Of a stretch of DNA of 64,000 nt, positions 53,472-61,339 are shown piece after piece. Origin of the DNA: JANXMY01 sp964251675. Its GTDB lineage: Bacteria > Armatimonadota > Armatimonadia > Armatimonadales > Capsulimonadaceae. The notes beneath the pieces were generated by a model. It had not been told where the DNA came from and made no database searches. It saw nothing but the letters and a program-made list of their open reading frames with translations. The position numbers were made by a program, and so were the translations under genes. Each line of letters opens with the position of its first letter. Position 1 is the first letter of the stretch. The DNA is taken from the NCBI GenBank assembly GCA_964251675.1, contig CAXUKS010000021.1:1-64000 (forward strand), read 5' to 3'.

Positions 53472-53909
53472 ATGTTCTGTCGATCTTGCGATACTGAGCT
53501 TGCCAACGGCGCGTATGCCTGCATCAAATGCGGCATGGCCCCGCTGAACGGAACGGCCTACTGCCCCCAGTGCGGGCAGACGACTAACCCGCAGGCGATC
53601 ATGTGCGTCTCCTGCGGGGCGGGTCTCGGCCAAATGTCCCCGGTCGCGGTCGCCGGCGCAAACAACAAGCTGACGGCGGGCATCTGCGGCATCCTGCTGG
53701 GGGCGCTGGGCATCCATAAGTTTGTGCTGGGCTACCAGAAGGAGGGGATCATCATGCTGCTGATTTCCGTGCTGGGCAGCCTGGTCACCTTCGGAGCCGC
53801 CGCCGGTATCATGAGCATCGTCGGTCTGGTGGAAGGCATTATCTACCTGACCAAGAGCGACACTGACTTTGCCAACACTTATGTCGTCAACCAGAAGCCG
53901 TGGTTTTGA
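53472..53909 (+). CDS. Zinc-ribbon TM2-domain protein
   Basis: A 145-residue membrane protein. Two or three zinc ribbons (CRSCDTEL ... CIKCGM, CPQCGQTT ... CVSCGAG) are followed by two helices carrying the TM2 hallmark (GICGILLGALGIHKFVLG, IIMLLISVLGSLVTFGAA) and a GLVEGIIYL segment. Function of the TM2 family is unclear; it occurs in envelope complexes. It is 35 bp downstream of the large permease. A REP-like hairpin follows at 53,956-53,980. Confidence 0.82.
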   Translation: MFCRSCDTELANGAYACIKCGMAPLNGTAYCPQCGQTTNPQAIMCVSCGAGLGQMSPVAVAGANNKLTAGICGILLGALGIHKFVLGYQKEGIIMLLISVLGSLVTFGAAAGIMSIVGLVEGIIYLTKSDTDFANTYVVNQKPWF

Positions 53910-53955
53910 CGACTGGCCGAACTCGGAATGCCGCTGACACGATGGGCTGACAATG

Positions 53956-53980
53956 AGGCCACGGGTTGAAACCCGAGGCT
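53956..53980. repeat. REP-like hairpin
   Basis: Arms GCCACGGGTT and AACCCGAGGC enclose GA. Same style as the hairpin at 3,135-3,158. Confidence 0.6.
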
Positions 53981-54029
53981 GGGAAGTGCCCGCCGTCCAG
54001 GGGGCGCGAAATTGACGGACTATTTTATT

Positions 54030-54254
54030 ATGGTGCAGACACTGATCACGCGGGACGAAAACATTTTAGGTGGTATTTCCGTGTTCACCGGAACGCGGGT
54101 TCTAATTAAAACGCTGTTTGACTACTTGAAGGCCAACCATCCGTTAGACGATTTTCTCGATGACTTTCCAACCGTCGCCCGCAGTCAGGCACAACAGATT
54201 TTAGAAGCGGCTTTATTGCATTTGTCGAAAGGCAACCATGAGTCTCAAATTTAA
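54030..54254 (+). CDS. DUF433 antitoxin-like protein
   Basis: A 74-residue DUF433 protein: TLITRDENILGGISVFTGTR, then HPLDDFLDDFPTVARSQAQQ, the family pattern of a small helix-turn-helix antitoxin. Such genes usually pair with PIN or DUF5615 toxins. Here it overlaps hicB by 17 bp and heads a three-gene unit with hicBA. ATG 54,030 is chosen; TTG at 54,012 is possible. Confidence 0.82.
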   Translation: MVQTLITRDENILGGISVFTGTRVLIKTLFDYLKANHPLDDFLDDFPTVARSQAQQILEAALLHLSKGNHESQI

Positions 54255-54450
54255 TGTCACTTTAGACCGCGACGAAGACGGGGCGTGGGTCGTGGAATGT
54301 CCTGCGATCCCCGGCTGTGTTAGTCAAGGCGGAACGCGGGAGGAGGCACTTGTCAACATTGAAGATGCCATTCGCCTGTGCCTGGAAGCCCGCGCCGAAC
54401 TTGGGCTGCCGCTGACAAGAGAAACCCATCAAGTCGAGGTCGCCGCGTAA
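54238..54450 (+). CDS. hicB: HicB-family antitoxin
   Basis: A 70-residue HicB-like protein: KFNVTLDRDEDGAWVVECP, then IPGCVSQGGTREEALVNI and EDAIRLCLEARAE, a partial RNase H fold typical of HicB antitoxins that neutralise HicA. No separate DNA-binding domain is present at this length. Its stop overlaps the hicA start by one base. Confidence 0.9.
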   Translation: MSLKFNVTLDRDEDGAWVVECPAIPGCVSQGGTREEALVNIEDAIRLCLEARAELGLPLTRETHQVEVAA

Positions 54451-54671
54451 TGCCTGTTGTTCCCCTACTGAGTGGGCGTGATGCGGTCAAAGTCTTTGAG
54501 TCATTCGGCTGGCGGCAGATTCGGCAGAATGGCAGCCACATCATTTTGACAAAGACAGGCCGGGTGTCAACACTTTCCGTTCCTGACCACAAAGAGGTCG
54601 CACGGGGAACTTTGCGTAGCCTTATCCGTGATGCCGAGCTGACAGTCAGCGAATTCATATCCGCAATTTAA
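54450..54671 (+). CDS. hicA: HicA-family mRNA interferase toxin
   Basis: A 73-residue HicA protein with the double-stranded RNA-binding-like fold (SGRDAVKVFESFGWRQIRQN, GSHIILTK with catalytic histidine, VPDHKEVARGTLRSLIRDA). It cleaves mRNA when free of HicB. ATG overlaps the hicB stop (TAATG). The order hicB-hicA preceded by DUF433 is uncommon. The module lies between the TM2 gene and the OPT-like transporter, as an apparent insertion in that locus. Confidence 0.9.
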   Translation: MPVVPLLSGRDAVKVFESFGWRQIRQNGSHIILTKTGRVSTLSVPDHKEVARGTLRSLIRDAELTVSEFISAI

Positions 54672-54711
54672 GACAAGTATAACCCTTTCATTTCAAGGAG
54701 AAACCGCCCCT

Positions 54712-56775
54712 TTGGCAGCAGACGATCAGAATAGAAACGGTGACCCGCCTGACGACATTGCCGCCGCACGGGAGCGGTCGGCGGACACGTCCGGCGATGA
54801 AGGCGGGCAGAATATCCAGTTTGAGAACGGCTTCACCGGCAAGGTCATGATCGGGGCGCTCTTTGTGTGCCTCATCATGCTGCCGGGGGCTATTTATCTC
54901 GGGCTGGTCGCGGGGCAGGGCCTCGGGGCGGCGGCGCAGTGGGTGACTATTGTGCTGTTTTCGGAGATCGCCCGGCGCTCGTTTCTGCCCCTGAAACGTC
55001 AAGAAATCTACTGCCTGTTTTATATGGCGGGGGCGCTGGCCGGGACTGGCTTTGGGGCGCTGCCGGGCATCTCCGGCGGGCCGTTCGGGGCGTTTATTGC
55101 GACGCAGTATATTATGCAGTCGCCCGCGATGGCGAACGTCGTCTCTTCGCTGCCGCACTGGATCGGGCCGCAGCCCGGCTCCCCGGCGTATGCTCATCGC
55201 AGCTTGATTGACCCGGCCTGGGGCATTCCTATTCTCGTCATGGTGCTGGGGCAGATTTTCGACCGCATGAAGTGGATGGGCCTCGGCTACCTGCTGTTCC
55301 GGGTCACCTCGGACATCGAGCGGCTGCCGTTCCCGTTCGCGCCGATTGCCGCGTCGGGGGCCACCGCGCTGGCGGAAGCCTCCACGAAAGAGGACTCGTG
55401 GCGCTGGCAGGTATTCTCGACAGGCACGGTGGTGGGCTTGATCTTCGGGTTTTTCTACCTGGCAATCCCGATCTTTACGGGCGTTGCGCTGAACAACCCG
55501 ATTACCATTCTGCCAATCCCTTTTGTGGACCTGACGCCGAACACGGAGCGCATCCTGCCGACGGCGCTGACGGGGTACAACCCGGACCTGAACCTTATTT
55601 TGCTCGGGTTCATCCTGCCCTACTCGATTGTTCTGGGCGGCTTTATTTCGTCGGTCGGAGCGCAGATATTTGGCAATGTGGCCCTCTTTCATTACGGCGC
55701 GGCGCATCTGCTGAACGGCCAAAACGGTATTTTCCCGCACTGGGTTCCTGGCTCGCCGACCATTCAGACGAAAGCATCCCTGGATTTTGACTTCTGGATG
55801 TCGTTCGGCATCGGCACGCAGCTCACCATCGCCGTCTTGGGGCTGGCCGCCGTGGTAGCGGCGGTGGTCAAAGCGCGGAAGACGGAGCGGACGGCGGAGC
55901 GGGGGAGTCTGGGCAAAGTGCCGGAGGGACGCGGTGACTTCCCGTGGCAGCTTGCCTTCGGCGCCTGGTTTGCGGCGACGATTGGCTATGTGTTCCTGAA
56001 CCACTGGCTCGTGCCGCTGTTCCCGATCTGGATTATCATTTTCTACGGCCTCGTGTGGACGCCGCTGAACTCGTATGTCTCGGCGCGTCTTGTCGGCCTG
56101 ACCGGGCAGGGGGTTTCGTTTCCGTTCCTCAATCAAGCCGTCGTCCTGCGCTCCGGCTATACGCGGCCCGACATCTGGTTTGCGCCGCTGCCGCTGAATG
56201 ACTACGGCGGGCAGGCACAGAAGTTCCGCGAGATTGAGCTGACCGGAACCAAGTTTACCAGCATTCTGAAGCTCGAGATGTTCATGCTGCCGCTGATTCT
56301 GGTGACGAGCTTTGTCTACTGGGGCTTCCTGTGGCACACGAATGACATTCCAAGTGCTCAGTTCCCTTACGCACAGAAGTTCTGGCCGCTGTCGGTCATT
56401 CAGTTGTCCATCTGGACGCAGATCAACACGGGCAACGGCGCGAACTGGGCCTTGCACGCGATTAAAGGCCCGGTGATCGGCTACGGCGCGGCACTGGCCG
56501 CTACGATGTATGCGGCGACGCTGATCTTTAAGTGGCCGGTCATGTTTTTCTATGGCTTCATCGGCGGCATTGGCAATATCCCGCACAACACCATTCCGAC
56601 CATGATCGGGGCTTTGCTCGGTAAATACTACTTCTCCAAGCGGTTTGGTCTGGAACGCTGGCAGCTCTACACCCCGGTCCTGCTGGCGGGCTTCGCCTGC
56701 GGCACGGGCCTGATCGGCATGAGCGCGATTGCGCTGGCCCTGATTGGCAAGACAGTGAACTTTTTGCCGTTTTAG
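54712..56775 (+). CDS. OPT-family-like transporter
   Basis: A 687-residue polytopic membrane protein with about 14-16 helices. The early block GKVMIGALFVCLIMLPGAIY and EIARRSFLPLKRQEIYCLFY is characteristic of the oligopeptide transporter (OPT) superfamily, as are WTPLNSYVSARLVGLTGQGV and YGFIGGIGNIPHNTIPTMIGA. A hydrophilic N-terminal tail of ~40 residues precedes the core. OPT members take up peptides or metal-chelates. TTG 54,712 is the likely start, with AAGGAG in front. It opens the second part of the locus, after the hicBA module. Confidence 0.78.
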   Translation: MAADDQNRNGDPPDDIAAARERSADTSGDEGGQNIQFENGFTGKVMIGALFVCLIMLPGAIYLGLVAGQGLGAAAQWVTIVLFSEIARRSFLPLKRQEIYCLFYMAGALAGTGFGALPGISGGPFGAFIATQYIMQSPAMANVVSSLPHWIGPQPGSPAYAHRSLIDPAWGIPILVMVLGQIFDRMKWMGLGYLLFRVTSDIERLPFPFAPIAASGATALAEASTKEDSWRWQVFSTGTVVGLIFGFFYLAIPIFTGVALNNPITILPIPFVDLTPNTERILPTALTGYNPDLNLILLGFILPYSIVLGGFISSVGAQIFGNVALFHYGAAHLLNGQNGIFPHWVPGSPTIQTKASLDFDFWMSFGIGTQLTIAVLGLAAVVAAVVKARKTERTAERGSLGKVPEGRGDFPWQLAFGAWFAATIGYVFLNHWLVPLFPIWIIIFYGLVWTPLNSYVSARLVGLTGQGVSFPFLNQAVVLRSGYTRPDIWFAPLPLNDYGGQAQKFREIELTGTKFTSILKLEMFMLPLILVTSFVYWGFLWHTNDIPSAQFPYAQKFWPLSVIQLSIWTQINTGNGANWALHAIKGPVIGYGAALAATMYAATLIFKWPVMFFYGFIGGIGNIPHNTIPTMIGALLGKYYFSKRFGLERWQLYTPVLLAGFACGTGLIGMSAIALALIGKTVNFLPF

Positions 56776-56776
56776 G

Positions 56777-56903
56777 AACCTAACCCCCCAGCCCCCTTCC
56801 CTAAGAAGGAAGGGGGAGGCAGAAATTAGGAGAAAGCCTTATAAAGCTTTCTTAACCCTTCCCTCTTAGGGAAGGGGTGGCGAGGAACGAGCCGGGTTAG
56901 GTC
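56777..56903. repeat. Intergenic repeat with imperfect inverted arms
   Basis: Outer arms ACCTAACCC (56,778-) and GGGTTAGGT (-56,902), with inner CCCTTCCCTAAGAAGGAAGGG and CTTAGGGAAGGGG-type hairpins. Ends with GGCGAGGAACGAGCCGGG, shared with 3,064-3,082. No gene is present. Confidence 0.65.
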
Positions 56904-56943
56904 TCCGGCACTTCCGGCAGCATTATTCGCGTACCAAACTATT

Positions 56944-57981
56944 GTGACAACACTGGAACAGACAGGCAGCAAAAAACAGAGTGGGGGCCGGGCGGGCTGG
57001 AAAACGATGGGCTGGCAGGGCGTCCGCTTGCGTGTCCCGCCTGCGTGGAATCTGGTCTCCTATGGCGGGGATGTCAAAGCGGGCAATCTGCGCCTCGACA
57101 ACGGCGAGCTTGGCACGAAAGGCGTGCTGGGTCTGGATGTGCGCTGGATACCGATCAAGGGCAGGCTCACGGATGCCGATATTGAAAAGCGGCTGGATCA
57201 ATACCTGGGCAGCATCGTCAAAAGTGCGAAGCGGACCAAGTCGCCCGCGACCACGCAGAGCAAGCCGCTGGAAGAAGCCGCGCACCCGGAGCGGGTGGGG
57301 ACCCGGTCGTTTGGCTGGAAGGCGGACCGCAAGGCGGTCGGGCGCATCTGGCACTGCGGCGAATGCGGGCGGGTTCTGATCGCACAGGTGGTCGGGGACC
57401 CACGCGGGGACTTTGGCAGCGTGGCAAACGACGCCCTGAGCACGCTGGAATGCCACCCGGAGGACTCGAACTGGCGGACATGGTCGCTGTATGACCTGCA
57501 CACGGCGCTGCCGTCGGATTACCAACTGGGTCCGAAGCTGCAATTGATGAATATCTATGTGCAGCTTCCATTCGGGCGCGGGCTGACGCAGGACACGCTG
57601 ACGGTGGAGCAGTGGGGCGTCGCCAATGTGCAGCTTCGCGGGGCGTACTTAGATCAGTGGTTTCGGGACAAGAACCGGGCACAGGAAGGGCAGATCAAGT
57701 ACGAAGCCCGCGAAAGCGAAGCGCAGGGCCACCCGGCATTGTCGCTGGTGGGGCGTCGCAATAGCCTGGCATTCTGGGCCGGGCAGGGAGTGCCCCAACT
57801 GGCACGCCTGCAAAAGCCCGCGACGTATTTTGAGGCGCGGGTGTGGGAATGCCCGGAAAGCAACAAGATTTATCTGGTCCAGTCGTTCAGCCGCCGCCCG
57901 CAGCCGGATGTGGTGCAGGAGATTGTGGAGCGCACGCGCTGTCACGGACCTACCTTCCTTGCTTCGCAGGGTCCTTCCTAA
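56944..57981 (+). CDS. Hypothetical protein between OPT and PqqD genes
   Basis: A 345-residue soluble protein of unrecognised family. Features: MGWQGVRLRVPPAWNLVSYG near the N terminus, a CGECGR motif (residues ~138-143, WHCGECGRVLIAQV), repeated WxVPxxYxL-type beta segments and a FSRRP block near the end. It may have two similar halves of beta structure. GTG 56,944 is the start. The last residues (QGPS) and the stop codon come from the left arm of a 24-bp inverted repeat. It always seems part of the OPT/PqqD unit here. Confidence 0.65.
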   Translation: MTTLEQTGSKKQSGGRAGWKTMGWQGVRLRVPPAWNLVSYGGDVKAGNLRLDNGELGTKGVLGLDVRWIPIKGRLTDADIEKRLDQYLGSIVKSAKRTKSPATTQSKPLEEAAHPERVGTRSFGWKADRKAVGRIWHCGECGRVLIAQVVGDPRGDFGSVANDALSTLECHPEDSNWRTWSLYDLHTALPSDYQLGPKLQLMNIYVQLPFGRGLTQDTLTVEQWGVANVQLRGAYLDQWFRDKNRAQEGQIKYEARESEAQGHPALSLVGRRNSLAFWAGQGVPQLARLQKPATYFEARVWECPESNKIYLVQSFSRRPQPDVVQEIVERTRCHGPTFLASQGPS

Positions 57982-58051
57982 AGGAAGGATTAGGAACCGA
58001 GGCGAAGGGCTTGCGTGTGCTGTCTGTATCCTTCCTTTAGGAAGGACCCTG
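57967..58051. repeat. Perfect 24-bp inverted repeat supplying a stop codon
   Basis: Arms at 57,967-57,990 and 58,028-58,051 are exact reverse complements, each also containing the inner palindrome TCCTTCCTAAAGGAAGGA. The stop codon of the upstream gene (57,979-57,981) lies inside the left arm. A downstream tail near 58,085-58,115 ends in TAGGTCTCCGG, shared with 56,897-56,907. Confidence 0.85.
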
Positions 58052-58133
58052 TGACCAGATACGCAGTAATGCCGAAGGCATAGGGACGAGGGAACAAGGT
58101 GGTAGGTCTCCGGGAGCTTTTGACACAGAAACT

Positions 58134-58667
58134 ATGGCACGAAATAAAGTTTGGGAGATTGTTCAGGAGGCCCTGCCGTTCCTCGGAAAGCGGCGAGACG
58201 GGATGCCGCGTGAGCGGCTGCTGGCTCTGCGCCCGGCCCGTGCGGGGGAAGTGACCTGGGAGCGCAAGCCCGAGGATGCCCCGGCCCCCGGTGCGGCGCT
58301 GACCGTGCCGCGCCGAGAGCAAGGGCTGCGGCGGGTGGTGGCCCGCGTGCTGAAAGTGCCCGCCACACGCACGATTGAACTGGATGAGTTCGGTGCGAAA
58401 ATCTGGGAGCAGTGCGACGGGACAAGCACCGTCGAGCAGCTCGTTCAGTTTACCTGCCGGGAGTATACGCTGAACCGGCGGCAGGGCGAAGTCAGCGTGG
58501 TGGCCTTCATGCGAATGCTGGCACAGCGGGGCCTGATTGGCTTTCCGGCGGGCGGCAGCATTCTGGGTGGCCGAGAGACGATAAAGGAGACGGCGCATGG
58601 CGACAGCCGAGACGACAAACACGGGCGGAACGGGCGGGCGGCTCCCAAGCGGCGGCGGCGCTTCTAA
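58134..58667 (+). CDS. PqqD-like (RRE-type) protein
   Basis: A 177-residue protein. Residues ~65-140 match the PqqD fold (VPATRTIELDEFGAKIWEQC, STVEQLVQFTCREYTLN, VSVVAFMRMLAQRGLIGFP), the winged-helix RiPP-recognition element that binds peptide leader sequences. It has a basic N-terminal arm and an Arg/Lys-rich C-terminal tail. No PQQ biosynthesis genes or obvious precursor peptide are nearby. It overlaps the FtsX gene by 71 bp, so it is closely tied to the ABC transporter and could present a peptide to it. Confidence 0.85.
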   Translation: MARNKVWEIVQEALPFLGKRRDGMPRERLLALRPARAGEVTWERKPEDAPAPGAALTVPRREQGLRRVVARVLKVPATRTIELDEFGAKIWEQCDGTSTVEQLVQFTCREYTLNRRQGEVSVVAFMRMLAQRGLIGFPAGGSILGGRETIKETAHGDSRDDKHGRNGRAAPKRRRRF

Positions 58668-59274
58668 AGGCAGGGCAGGCGTTCGAACGCAGGCTAATCT
58701 GTCGTGGGCCAAAGCCATTCAGATCGCCATGAACTCGCTGAAAATCCGGTTCTGGCGGTCGATGATCACCGGCGCGGGCATTTTTCTGGGCATCGCGTTT
58801 CTGTGTTTTTCGGGTTCGCCGATCCTGATTCTGTACGCGCAGCATAAGCTGGGTGTCAGCGCGGATTTGAACCGGCAAATCTGGCTGGTCATCATGGCGC
58901 TCCTGGTCTGCACGGTCGGCATCACAAACTCAATGCTGATGTCGGTGTCGGAGCGGTTCCGCGAGATTGGCACGATGAAGTGCCTGGGGGCGCTGAACTC
59001 GCTGATTGTGCGTCTGTTTTTGATTGAAGCCCTGTTCATGGGCTTCGTGGCCTCGTCGGCGGGCTGGGTGCTGGGCTTTGTGGGCTTGGTGCTGGTGCGC
59101 TGGGCCATGCTGGGCTGGGCAGACGGGGTGGGGGCCATGGGCGCGGGGGTCGTGTTTGGCTCGCTGGCGGCTTGCGTGGTGATCGGCGGCTTGCTGACGC
59201 TGATTGCGGCTCTGCTGCCCGCGCAGCGGGCCGCGCAGATGCCGCCCGCTGCCGCGCTCAGAACTGAAGTTTAA
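58597..59274 (+). CDS. Short FtsX-type ABC permease
   Basis: A 225-residue permease of the FtsX/MacB family with four helices (SMITGAGIFLGIAFLCFSG, IWLVIMALLVCTVGITNSML, FMGFVASSAGWVLGFVGLVL, FGSLAACVVIGGLLTLIAAL) and the coupling segment SERFREIGTMKCLGA. The large periplasmic domain of MacB or LolC is replaced by about 20 residues. It would pair with the giant permease at 48,688 around the ATPase at 59,290. ATG 58,597 has AAGGAG and lies inside the pqqD-like gene. Confidence 0.9.
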   Translation: MATAETTNTGGTGGRLPSGGGASKGRAGVRTQANLSWAKAIQIAMNSLKIRFWRSMITGAGIFLGIAFLCFSGSPILILYAQHKLGVSADLNRQIWLVIMALLVCTVGITNSMLMSVSERFREIGTMKCLGALNSLIVRLFLIEALFMGFVASSAGWVLGFVGLVLVRWAMLGWADGVGAMGAGVVFGSLAACVVIGGLLTLIAALLPAQRAAQMPPAAALRTEV

Positions 59275-59289
59275 GAGGAGAAATTAAAG

Positions 59290-60069
59290 TTGTCAGCAAC
59301 GGAATATATTGTCCGCACCAAAGATGTCGTCAAAGTGTTTACGCTGGGCGAAGAAAAGCTGCGGGCGCTGGACGGGGTCAACGTCGATATCAAGCGCGGC
59401 GAGTACATTTCCATCATGGGGCCGTCCGGGTCCGGGAAGTCCACGCTGTTCAACGCTATCGGCGGCCTGGACAAGCCGGACAGCGGCAGCGTGTTTATTA
59501 ACGATGTGGATATGGCCCAATTAGATGCCGGAGAGCTGGCGTACCTGCGCTGTCATACGATTGGCTATATCTTTCAGACGTTTAACTTGATCACCGTGAT
59601 GACGGCCCTGGAGAACGTCACCCTGCCGACGATCTTTGCCGGGACGCCATCCGAAGACGGCATTGCGCGGGGCATGGAGCTTCTGGATATTGTCGGCCTC
59701 GGGCACCGGTATCACCACAAGCCGTCGCAGCTTTCCGGCGGTCAGCAGCAGCGTGTCGCTATTGCCCGCTCGCTGGCGAACAACCCGAGCATTATTCTGG
59801 CCGATGAGCCGACGGGGAACCTGGACTCCAAGACCGGCGAAGAGATTATTGCCCTCCTGCGCCGCCTGAACAAAGAGCAGGGGGTGACGATTATCACGGC
59901 GACGCATGACTATAAGATGGTGGACGTGTCTGACCGGGTGATCTGGATCAAGGACGGGCGGGTGGAGAAGATTGAAAACCGGGCCGACATCAAGCTCAGC
60001 ATCGGCGGCATGGCTGGAGAGAGCGAGCATCTGGCAAGCATGGTGGAAGTGGATGCGGTGGGGGTGTAG
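59290..60069 (+). CDS. MacB/LolD-type ABC ATPase
   Basis: A 259-residue ATPase: Walker A GPSGSGKSTLFNAIG, Q-loop GYIFQTFNLI, signature LSGGQQQRVAIARSLA, Walker B IILADEPTGNLDS and a switch histidine in ITATHDYKMVDVSD. It is the engine for the neighbouring FtsX-type permeases (MacB/LolD/FtsE subfamily), which move substrates by mechanical force rather than through a pore. TTG 59,290 follows GAGGAG. The C-terminal ~30 residues are an extra tail. A hairpin follows. Confidence 0.93.
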   Translation: MSATEYIVRTKDVVKVFTLGEEKLRALDGVNVDIKRGEYISIMGPSGSGKSTLFNAIGGLDKPDSGSVFINDVDMAQLDAGELAYLRCHTIGYIFQTFNLITVMTALENVTLPTIFAGTPSEDGIARGMELLDIVGLGHRYHHKPSQLSGGQQQRVAIARSLANNPSIILADEPTGNLDSKTGEEIIALLRRLNKEQGVTIITATHDYKMVDVSDRVIWIKDGRVEKIENRADIKLSIGGMAGESEHLASMVEVDAVGV

Positions 60070-60075
60070 AGGTGA

Positions 60076-60095
60076 CCGGCACTTCCCGTGCCGGG
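60076..60095. terminator. Hairpin between convergent genes
   Basis: CCGGCAC-TTCCC-GTGCCGG at 60,076-60,094 lies between the ABC ATPase and the convergent propeller gene. No T run, so function is probable rather than certain. Confidence 0.5.
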
Positions 60096-60100
60096 CCTCC

Positions 60101-61327
60101 TCAGCCTAACTTGTATACACTCAGCGTTCCATCGCCGGTATACACCAATAGCATCCGGCCATCGGCGGAAAGCTTTGTGTCCCGAATCAGGCCCGGCAGG
60201 GGGTAGCTCTGGCCGATGCGGCCCTCACGGCTGAGGCTGTACAGCGTGCGCTGGCCGTCGGAAACCAGCATGGAGCCGCCCGGCCCCAGCGCCACCAGCG
60301 TTGGCGAAAACAGCAGACCGCCGCGCTCCCAGAGAGTATTGCCGGCGCTGTCCAAAAGCCGCAGGCGGTGTTCAGACAATGTCTGGCCACCTCGGACAAG
60401 TTGACGCAGGAACGACACGGCCACCAAATGCCCGTCGCGGCTGATCTGGGCGCGGGGAAAGAACGCATCCGCGCCGAGCGCCGACTGCCACTGCGGGCTG
60501 CCGCCGCCGTCGGAGCGCCACAAAAAGAGGGTGGGGTCGCCTTCGCGGATGTTGCCCGACGAGATGCCCAGAATGTAGCGGCCATCGCCGGAAATCTGGG
60601 CGGTGAACAGCTTGTCGGCCATTTTCTGCTGGCTGACAGCGTTCTCCGGGTAGGTCCACAGGCGAACGCCACGCGGGGTGTAGCAGGACACGCCGCAGAC
60701 GTCCCAGGTTCCGGTCACGAGGTAGGAGTGCGCCGTCGTGAACTCCACTGAGCCGCCGATGCCGTCCAGCGGCCACTTCTGGATGCGCTTGTCCTGGTCT
60801 TTGTAAGGCTGATCACTCAGCACATAATGGTACAGGGTTCTGCCGCCGGTGACGACGCCCGCATAGCAGCCGTCGGCGGACAACTCCGCGTCCCACACCG
60901 CCCCATCCAGCGTTCGGTGCGAGAGCGTCGCCCCATCGGCCCCGCGCAGGAGCGTGAAATCCGGCTGCGCCGGGTCCAGGGGCGACCACGCAGCGACAAA
61001 CGCCCCGGAGGCGCTGACGGCGACTTTGGAAGCGTTCGCGGCGGCATGAACCCAGAGCGGCTGCCCCGGCTGCGTGCGCCAGTGCCAGAGCGAGACGGAC
61101 CCTTTGGGTCCGCTTGCCAGCGCGATCAGCTCTCCCTGCGGCGACAGGGCCGCGCCCCGGAAGCCTGCCACGGGACGGCTCCACAGCAGGGTCAGTGGCG
61201 CGGCAGTCGGGACGGCTTTGACCACGGCGGCCCGCGTCCGGTCGGGCCGGACCAGCGCCGCCGTCAGCCCCAGCACTCCCAGCGCCCCCAGCGGCGGCAC
61301 GATCAGCCAGCGGTAGACTTTTTTCAT
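60101..61327 (-). CDS. Membrane-anchored beta-propeller protein
   Basis: A 408-residue protein with an N-terminal helix (IVPPLGALGVLGLTAALV) and a WD40/PQQ-like propeller. Repeated blocks are visible, for example AALSPQGELIALASG, VAVSASGAFVAAWS, AELSADGCYAGVVTG, AQISGDGRYILGISS, AQISRDGHLVAVSF and TKLSADGRMLLVYTG, giving roughly seven blades. Probable scaffold or sensor outside the cytoplasm; partner unknown. It is 12 bp downstream of pdxT and probably co-transcribed. Confidence 0.8.
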   Translation of the reverse strand: MKKVYRWLIVPPLGALGVLGLTAALVRPDRTRAAVVKAVPTAAPLTLLWSRPVAGFRGAALSPQGELIALASGPKGSVSLWHWRTQPGQPLWVHAAANASKVAVSASGAFVAAWSPLDPAQPDFTLLRGADGATLSHRTLDGAVWDAELSADGCYAGVVTGGRTLYHYVLSDQPYKDQDKRIQKWPLDGIGGSVEFTTAHSYLVTGTWDVCGVSCYTPRGVRLWTYPENAVSQQKMADKLFTAQISGDGRYILGISSGNIREGDPTLFLWRSDGGGSPQWQSALGADAFFPRAQISRDGHLVAVSFLRQLVRGGQTLSEHRLRLLDSAGNTLWERGGLLFSPTLVALGPGGSMLVSDGQRTLYSLSREGRIGQSYPLPGLIRDTKLSADGRMLLVYTGDGTLSVYKLG

Positions 61328-61339
61328 AGCGTGTCTATT

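Noticed and set aside
54688..56586. 632-residue open frame on the minus strand
   Set aside because: Antisense to the OPT-like gene; Arg/Gln/Pro-rich composition typical of high-GC shadow frames, with no domain.
58134..58667. PQQ biosynthesis operon
   Set aside because: Only the PqqD-like fold is present; no pqqA, B, C, E or radical SAM gene in the window.
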